Part shown: positions 58,928-64,000 of the stretch, in pieces
Layout: every line of letters starts with the position of its first letter
Numbering within the stretch: the first letter of the stretch is position 1
Assembly (NCBI RefSeq): GCF_001864895.1
Contig: NZ_MJGO01000037.1
Location: forward strand, 31,880 to 95,879
From: Curtobacterium sp. MCBA15_009
GTDB taxonomy: Bacteria > Actinomycetota > Actinomycetes > Actinomycetales > Microbacteriaceae
DNA length: 64,000 nt
Reading direction: 5' to 3'
Program-made: the position numbers and the translations under genes
Notes under the pieces: generated by a model
The model's input: the letters and a program-made list of their open reading frames with translations, nothing else
What the model was told of the DNA's origin: nothing
Database searches by the model: none

Positions 58928-60805
58928 CTACCGGGGTTCGCTCGTCTTCTCGCCGACGACCTGCTCGTCGGACGCCTTCGCGCCCTCGGCGCCGTCCGAA
59001 CGGCCACCGCCCACCACGACGTCGTCCTCGTCGAAGCCGAAGGCGATGTCCGGGGCCTCGAGCCGCACGCGGTCGGCGCTCTCGTCGTCGGGCTGCAGCT
59101 GCGACTCGCGCTCGGCGGCGACGCGCTTCAGGTAGTTCGCGACCTCGTGCTCCGTGGTCTCCTGGTCCCAGCCGAGCACGTCGGCCATGAGCCTCGCCGC
59201 GACCGGGGCGGCCGACTCGCCGCGGTCCCAGGCCTCGATCGAGATGCGGGTGCGGCGAGCCAGGACGTCCTCCAGGTGCAGGGCACCCTCGTGCGACGCC
59301 GCGTACACGACCTCGGCACCGATGTAGTCGTCGGCGCCGGGGAGCGCGTCGGCCAGCGAGGGGTCCTGCTCGACGAGCTGCAGGACGTCGGTCGCGAGCG
59401 TGCCGTAGCGGTTGAGCAGGTGCTCGATCCGGACCTTGTGCACGCCGAACCGTCGGGCCGTGCGTCCGCGACCGTTCCACGCCGCCGGGTAGCCCTCGGC
59501 GCCGAGCAGCGGGATGTCCTCGGTCGTCGACGCGGGGATCCTGCCGTCCATCGCGGCGACCGCCTCGTCGATGGCGTCCTTGCCCATCACCCGGTACGTC
59601 GTCCACTTGCCGCCGGCGACGACCACCAGGCCGGGCGCGGTGTGCGCGACGACGTGCTCGCGGCTGAGCTTCGACGTCTGGTCGGACTCCCCCGCGAGCA
59701 GCGGCCGGAGACCGGCGTAGACGCCCTCGACGTCCTCGCGGGTGAGCGGGACGCGGAGCACCCGGTTGACGTGCTCGAGGATGTAGTCGATGTCCGCCGC
59801 GGTCGCCGCCGGGTGCGCCTTGTCGAGGTACCAGTCGGTGTCGGTGGTGCCGACGAGCCAGTGCCGGCCCCACGGGATCACGAAGAGCACGCTCTTCTCG
59901 GTGCGGAGGATCATGCCCGTGTTCGACTGGAAGCGGTCGCGCGGGATGACGAGGTGCACGCCCTTCGACGCCCGCACCTTGAACTGGCCGCGCGTGCCGA
60001 CCATCGCCTGGGTGTCGTCGGTCCAGACGCCCGTCGCGTTGACGACCTGCTTGGCCCGGATCTCGAACTCCTCGCCGGTCTGGATGTCGTGCGCCTGGGC
60101 GCCGACCACCCGCTCGCCGACCTTGATGAACCCCTCGATGCGGATGCGGCTGGCGGCGTGCGCCCCGTAGGACGCCGCGGTGCGCACGAGCGAGGCGACG
60201 TACCGGGCGTCGTCGACCTGGGCGTCGTAGTAGGTCATGCCGCCGACGAACGCGTCCTTCTTCAAGCCGGGCATGTTCTTGAGGACCTGGCCCCGGCTGA
60301 GGTGCCGGTGGTGCGGGACACCGGGCGGGCGGCCGCCGGACCAGCTGAAGACGTCGTACATCGCCATGCCGATGCCGATGTAGAACCGCTCCCAGACGCG
60401 GTGGTTGAGCGGGTAGAGGAAGCGCACCGGCTTCACCAGGTGCGGGGCGATCCGCTGCAGGAGCAGCCCGCGCTCGATGAGGGCCTCGCGCACGAGCGCG
60501 AAGTTGAGCTGCTCGAGGTAGCGGATGCCGCCGTGCACGAGCTTCGAGGAGCGGCTCGACGTGCCCGATCCCCAGTCGCGTGCCTCGACGATGCCGACGC
60601 TCAGGCCGCGGGTGACGGCGTCGAGCGCGCTGCCGGCGCCGACGATGCCGCCGCCGACGACCAGGACGTCGAGCTCGGTCGTCTTGAACGTCTCGATCGC
60701 GGCCGCGCGTTCGTCGGGGCCGAGCTTCGCCCGCGGGTCGAACCCGACGCCGGGAGCGGCGCTGCCGGCCGGCTCGGTCGGGGTGGTGCTGGTCGTCTTC
60801 GCCAT
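58928..60805 (-). CDS. glpD: Glycerol-3-phosphate dehydrogenase/oxidase (FAD)
   Basis: 625 aa. FAD site VVGGGIVGAGSALDAV (about 48-63), GSGTSSRSSKLVHGGIRYLEQ, GGMTYYDAQVDDARYV, VVNATGVW and GGKWTTYR (FAD contacts), then the C-terminal cap domain. The last 45 residues are acidic and Gly-rich, an extension beyond the conserved fold. It oxidises glycerol 3-phosphate to DHAP and feeds electrons to the respiratory chain. ATG 60805 is preceded by CGGAGGCGACG. Confidence 0.94.
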   Translation of the reverse strand: MAKTTSTTPTEPAGSAAPGVGFDPRAKLGPDERAAAIETFKTTELDVLVVGGGIVGAGSALDAVTRGLSVGIVEARDWGSGTSSRSSKLVHGGIRYLEQLNFALVREALIERGLLLQRIAPHLVKPVRFLYPLNHRVWERFYIGIGMAMYDVFSWSGGRPPGVPHHRHLSRGQVLKNMPGLKKDAFVGGMTYYDAQVDDARYVASLVRTAASYGAHAASRIRIEGFIKVGERVVGAQAHDIQTGEEFEIRAKQVVNATGVWTDDTQAMVGTRGQFKVRASKGVHLVIPRDRFQSNTGMILRTEKSVLFVIPWGRHWLVGTTDTDWYLDKAHPAATAADIDYILEHVNRVLRVPLTREDVEGVYAGLRPLLAGESDQTSKLSREHVVAHTAPGLVVVAGGKWTTYRVMGKDAIDEAVAAMDGRIPASTTEDIPLLGAEGYPAAWNGRGRTARRFGVHKVRIEHLLNRYGTLATDVLQLVEQDPSLADALPGADDYIGAEVVYAASHEGALHLEDVLARRTRISIEAWDRGESAAPVAARLMADVLGWDQETTEHEVANYLKRVAAERESQLQPDDESADRVRLEAPDIAFGFDEDDVVVGGGRSDGAEGAKASDEQVVGEKTSEPR

Positions 60806-60815
60806 CGTCGCCTCC

Positions 60816-60851
60816 GTGTCACGGTCGGCGCCGCGGTGTCACCCGTGACAC
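60816..60851. promoter_or_regulatory. Operator-like GTGTCAC half-sites upstream of glpD
   Basis: GTGTCAC at 60816-60822 and again at 60836-60842 (20 bp, two helical turns apart). The second forms a perfect inverted repeat with GTGACAC at 60845-60851 (2 bp spacer). All lie within 46 bp of the glpD start. A repressor such as a GlpR-type protein is plausible but is not in the window. Confidence 0.5.
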
Positions 60852-60867
60852 TGCACGGGTGCCACCG

Positions 60868-61989
60868 TCACTGCTGGTGGTACGGCGCCACGACCACTTC
60901 TACTCGCTGGAACTCCTTGACGTCGGAGTAGCCGGTCGTCGCCATCGACCGGCGGAGCGCACCGACGAGGTTGGCGCGGCCGTCGAAGGTCGGCGTGGGA
61001 CCGTTCAGGACGTTCTCGAGCGGGGCGATCGTGCCCACCTCGACGCGACGGCCGCGCGGCAGCTCCGGGTGGTGCGCCTCGGCGCCCCAGTGGAAACCGC
61101 CGCCGGGTGCCTCGGTGGCACGGGCGAGTGCCGTGCCGAGCATGACGGCGTCGGCTCCGACCGCGATGGCCTTGACGATGTCGCCCGCGGTGTCGAGCCC
61201 GCCGTCGGCGATGACGTGCACGTAGCGGCCGCCCGACTCGTCGAGGTAGTCGCGACGGGCACCGGCGACGTCGGCGACCGCGGTGGCCATCGGCGCGTGG
61301 ATGCCGAGCGCGGCGCGGGTGGTCGACGCGGCGCCGCCACCGAAGCCGACGAGGACACCGGCGGCACCGGTGCGCATGAGGTGCAGCGCCGACGTGTAGG
61401 TCGAGGCACCGCCCACGATGACGGGGACGTCGAGCTCGTAGATGAACTTCTTGAGGTTGAGGGGTTCCTCGGTCTGGGACACGTGCTCGGCCGAGACCGT
61501 CGTGCCGCGGATGACGAACAGGTCGACGCCGGCGTCGACCACCGTGGCCGAGAACTCCTGCGTGCGCTGCGGGCTGAGCGACCCGGCGACCGGGACCCCG
61601 GCCGCGCGGATCTCGGCCAGGCGTGCGGTGATCAGCTCGGCCTTGATCGGCTCGGAGTAGATCTCCTGCATGCGCTTCGTGACGTTGCCGTCGGTGAGCG
61701 ACCTGATCTCGTCGTAGTACGGGGTCGGGTCCTCGTAGCGGGTCCACAGGCCCTCGAGGTCGAGCACGCCGAGGATGCCGAGCTTGCCCATCTGGATGAC
61801 CGTCGCCGGCGAGGACACCGAGTCCATCGGCGCCGACAGGATCGGGGACGCGAACGTGAACGCGTCGATCGACCACTGCACGCTGACGTCGCGCGGGTCG
61901 CGCGTCCGTCGCGAGGGGACCACCGCGATGTCGTCGAACGCGTACGCCCGACGTCCGCGCTTGCCTGCACCGATCTCGACTTCGCTCAC
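60868..61989 (-). CDS. guaB3: GuaB3-type IMP dehydrogenase-related protein
   Basis: 373 aa, TIM barrel without CBS domains. GuaB3 pattern: AYAFDDIAVVPSRRTRDP, SAPMDSVSSPATVIQMGKLG, HVIADGGLDTAGDIVKAIAVGADAVMLG and LVGALRRSMATTGYSDVKEFQ. The catalytic-cysteine loop of IMPDH (GSxCxTR) reads GFGGGAASTTR, with no cysteine, as also in M. tuberculosis GuaB3 as I remember it. The true reaction is uncertain. GTG 61989 overlaps the ddl stop by 4 bp and also has its own leaderless -10. Confidence 0.88.
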   Translation of the reverse strand: MSEVEIGAGKRGRRAYAFDDIAVVPSRRTRDPRDVSVQWSIDAFTFASPILSAPMDSVSSPATVIQMGKLGILGVLDLEGLWTRYEDPTPYYDEIRSLTDGNVTKRMQEIYSEPIKAELITARLAEIRAAGVPVAGSLSPQRTQEFSATVVDAGVDLFVIRGTTVSAEHVSQTEEPLNLKKFIYELDVPVIVGGASTYTSALHLMRTGAAGVLVGFGGGAASTTRAALGIHAPMATAVADVAGARRDYLDESGGRYVHVIADGGLDTAGDIVKAIAVGADAVMLGTALARATEAPGGGFHWGAEAHHPELPRGRRVEVGTIAPLENVLNGPTPTFDGRANLVGALRRSMATTGYSDVKEFQRVEVVVAPYHQQ

Positions 61990-63026
61990 CCGGCAAGCCT
62001 AGCGGTCGTGTCCCCCGGGTGACGCGGAGCCCGACCGACCCGCTCGTCCGCGGTGGCCAGCGCCGTCTCGACGAGCGTCGCGAGCAGCTCCGGGTAGTCC
62101 ACGCCGACCGCTGCGAACATCTTCGGCACCTGCGACTGCGCCGTCAGCCCCGGCATCGTGTTCACCTCGTTGAGGACGACCTCGCCGTCCGGCGTCACGA
62201 AGCAGTCGACCCGGGCGGTGCCGGCGCACCCGAGTCGGGCGAACACCGTGCGGGCGACGACGTCGAGCCGGGCGGCGACGGCGGCGTCGAGCGGCGCGGG
62301 CAGGACGAACCGGGCGCTGCCGTCGTACTTCGTGTCGGCGTCGAAGAACCCGTCGGCGTCGTTGAGGACCTCGAGGGGCGGCCCGACGACGAGCTCGCCC
62401 GGGGCGCGCTCGAGGACGGCGACGTCGACCTCACGCCCGACGACCATGCGCTCCACCAGGACCCGGGTGTCGTGCGCGAAGGCCTCGGCGAGCGCCGCGT
62501 CGAGGCGGTCGAGGTCGTCCACGCGGCTCACGCCGAAGCTCGACCCGCCGGCGACGGGCTTGACGATCCACGGCAGCGGTCCGACGGCGCTCCGCAGCGC
62601 CCCGACGTCGACGGGCGCCCCGCGGTCGAGCAGGACGCCGCGTGCCACCGTCACGCCGGAGGCCTCGGCGACGAGCTTCGTCGCCCACTTGTCCATCGCG
62701 ATCGCACCGGCGCCGACGGGGGACCCGACCACGGGCACCCCGGCGAGCGCCGCCAGTGCCGCCAGCGAGCCGTCCTCGCCGCCGGGTCCGTGCACGACCG
62801 GGAACACCACGTCGGCGCCTGCGACGACCGCCGCCGCCTCGGGGAACGAGCACGGGGCGTCCCCCGACCGCCAGCCGCCGGCACGGTCGATGGTGAGCGC
62901 CAGGACCTCGTACCGGGTCGGGTCGAGCGCGGCGGCGACGGCGGCGGCGCCGGCGAGCCCGACCTCGTGCTCGCTGTTGGCCCCGCCGCCGATGACGACG
63001 ACGCGGACGGACTCGGTGCTGCTCAT
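61986..63026 (-). CDS. ddl: D-alanine--D-alanine ligase
   Basis: 346 aa, ATP-grasp. Motifs: GGGANSEHEVGLAG (catalytic Glu), HGPGGEDGSLAAL, WIVKPVAGGSSFGVSRV (catalytic Ser), the omega loop FFDADTKYDGS, RVDCFVTPDGEVVLNEVNTMPGLT (metal-binding Glu/Asn). The Lys-Tyr of the omega loop is kept, so D-Ala-D-Ala rather than D-Ala-D-Lac is expected. ATG 63026 overlaps the alr stop (ATGA). Cell-wall precursor synthesis. Confidence 0.92.
   Translation of the reverse strand: MSSTESVRVVVIGGGANSEHEVGLAGAAAVAAALDPTRYEVLALTIDRAGGWRSGDAPCSFPEAAAVVAGADVVFPVVHGPGGEDGSLAALAALAGVPVVGSPVGAGAIAMDKWATKLVAEASGVTVARGVLLDRGAPVDVGALRSAVGPLPWIVKPVAGGSSFGVSRVDDLDRLDAALAEAFAHDTRVLVERMVVGREVDVAVLERAPGELVVGPPLEVLNDADGFFDADTKYDGSARFVLPAPLDAAVAARLDVVARTVFARLGCAGTARVDCFVTPDGEVVLNEVNTMPGLTAQSQVPKMFAAVGVDYPELLATLVETALATADERVGRAPRHPGDTTARLAG
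61996..62001 (-). promoter_or_regulatory. Leaderless -10 element (TAGGCT) of guaB3 inside the ddl 3' end
   Basis: TAGGCT, then TGCCGG, then GTG at 61989. It lies within the last ddl codons, so guaB3 can be expressed both from the alr-ddl transcript and alone. Confidence 0.6.
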
Positions 63027-64000
63027 GTGGCGCTCCTGGTGGTGGTGCTGGCGGTGGTGGTGGTGTCGACGGTCCGTGGCACGCGCGCGCCGAACCCGGT
63101 GACGATCTCGTGCGCGTTCGTGCCCGCCCACCGTGCCCAGTCGACGGCGGTCGGCCCGGGACCGCCCATGACGGTGACGAGTTCGCCCGGCACGACGGCG
63201 GACCCGGTCACGTCGACGACGAGCTGGTCCATGTTGACCCGGCCGACGACCGGCACGAGGCGGTCGCGCACCCGGACCTGCGCGGACCCCGAGGCCGCGC
63301 GCGGGATGCCGTCCGCGTACCCGAGCGGCAGGACCGCCAGCTCGGCGTCCACCGGGGCCGTCCACGTGCCGTCGTAGCCCACGGGCGTCCCGGCCCGGAC
63401 GGACCGCACGGCGACGACGGGCGCGGTGACCGTCATCGCGCCGACGAGTCCGGCCGTGGCGGGGCCGATGCCGACGAGCGCCGCACCGACGCGGACGGCG
63501 ATCCCGCCGAGGTCCGCGCCGACGAAGGCGGCCGGGGTCCCGCCCAGGTGCAGGGCGACGGGCCTGCCGACGGCGTGGTCGGTGGCGAGCCCGGCGAGTC
63601 GCAGCAGGGTGACGGCCCGGGTGGTCGAGGCGAGGTCGGCGTTCGGCACGTGTCCCATCACGGCCGTCACGCGGACGTGTCCGGCGCGGTCGGCGTCCGC
63701 GGCGGCGGCGAGGAGCGCCTGCCACCTGTGCGGCTCCGCGCCCTCGCGGGCCATCCCGGTGTCGACGTGCAGGTGCACGGTGACCGGGCGTCCGCCACGG
63801 CGGCCGGCTGCGGCGACGGTGGTCAGGGTGGCGACGTCGCCGACCGCGACCTCGACGCGTGCGCGGGCGGCCGCCGCGAAGTCCGTCCCGGGCATGTGCA
63901 GCCAGCACAGCAGTCGGGCCTCGATGCCCGCGGACCGGAGCGCGAGGGCCTCGGTCAGGGTCGCGGTGCCGAGCGACCCGGCGCCGGCGGCGAGGGCCGT
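63023..64000 (-). CDS. alr: Alanine racemase (N-terminal part beyond the window)
   Basis: The frame is open to the right edge: 325 codons are visible. The visible part starts within the PLP barrel (GSLGTATLTEALALRSAGIEARLLCW, cf. FGVA-leEAl-LR in Alr); the PLP lysine lies outside. Present are HLHVDTGMAREG, GHVPNAD, HLGGTPAAF, RVGAALVGIGP, the catalytic-tyrosine region LPLGYADGIPRA and VGRVNMDQLVVDV. It ends in a Thr-rich tail encoded by TGG/TGGTGG repeats. It makes D-alanine for the adjacent ligase. Confidence 0.9.
   Translation of the reverse strand, partial: TALAAGAGSLGTATLTEALALRSAGIEARLLCWLHMPGTDFAAAARARVEVAVGDVATLTTVAAAGRRGGRPVTVHLHVDTGMAREGAEPHRWQALLAAAADADRAGHVRVTAVMGHVPNADLASTTRAVTLLRLAGLATDHAVGRPVALHLGGTPAAFVGADLGGIAVRVGAALVGIGPATAGLVGAMTVTAPVVAVRSVRAGTPVGYDGTWTAPVDAELAVLPLGYADGIPRAASGSAQVRVRDRLVPVVGRVNMDQLVVDVTGSAVVPGELVTVMGGPGPTAVDWARWAGTNAHEIVTGFGARVPRTVDTTTTASTTTRSAT

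Noticed and set aside
62281-62400. Vancomycin-resistance-type (D-Ala-D-Lac) ligase
   Set aside because: The omega loop keeps Lys-Tyr (FFDADTKY), which goes with D-Ala-D-Ala specificity. No vanH or vanX gene lies next to it; the partner is an ordinary alanine racemase.

Overview
The window is very GC-rich, densely coded DNA from an actinobacterium. Several features point to the Microbacteriaceae, with a Curtobacterium-like genome as the best guess: the order pcrA / sucC-sucD / perM-like (DUF6350) / purN-purH, a GuaB3-type IMP dehydrogenase relative, DUF3817 and SURF1 genes next to guaA, LAxTG cell-wall sorting signals, an IdeR/DmdR1-type iron box and many leaderless genes. The genus is an inference from gene content, not a measured identity. 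I saw no rRNA, tRNA, CRISPR array, insertion sequence or integrase.

Layout. 1-11.3 kb: a cell-wall-anchored lamin-tail-domain protein (its last codons run off the left edge), a membrane protein, a ROK regulator, a GNAT acetyltransferase overlapping an alkyltransferase-like protein, TerD and DUF805 proteins, and a heterodimeric ABC exporter. 11.5-22 kb: purH-purN, a small secreted cysteine protein with a small membrane partner, the PerM-like protein, a second LAxTG surface protein (glycine-rich plus IPT/Ig domains), and sucD-sucC. 22-47.6 kb: accessory DNA lying between sucC and pcrA, genes that are close neighbours in M. tuberculosis. It holds a RecQ-like helicase, a small type VII secretion (T7SS) locus (FHA protein, EssC-like ATPase, two WXG100-like proteins, a large effector-like protein and four overlapping genes of unknown function), a SUKH-like gene coupled to a KptA-family RNA 2'-phosphotransferase, a Prs-like/Nampt/NrtR-like NAD cassette, a PNPOx-family gene and a desferrioxamine-type siderophore operon with desC and desD fused. 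47.6-64 kb: pcrA, a glycerophosphodiesterase, DUF817 and Bax inhibitor-1 membrane proteins, guaA-DUF3817, SURF1-khtU-khtT, glpD, guaB3, ddl and the 5'-truncated alr.

How the genes work together. The purine genes (purN, purH, guaA, guaB3) are spread over the chromosomal backbone. The siderophore operon carries a near-consensus iron box right at the start codon of its first gene. In the T7SS locus the ATPase gene is divergent from the two small WXG100-like genes; a strong hairpin lies between those two, and the effector-like gene and its four partners follow as an overlapping chain. The NAD cassette starts 24 bp after this chain. It has its own leaderless promoter, whose -35 is covered by a perfect inverted repeat that also contains the stop codon of the preceding gene.

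Recurrent sequence habits: about a dozen genes have a TANNNT -10 element only 6-9 bp upstream of the start codon (leaderless transcripts). In two of them the TAG of the -10 is also the stop codon of the upstream gene. Short tandem repeats with 15-20 bp periods sit just after several stop codons.
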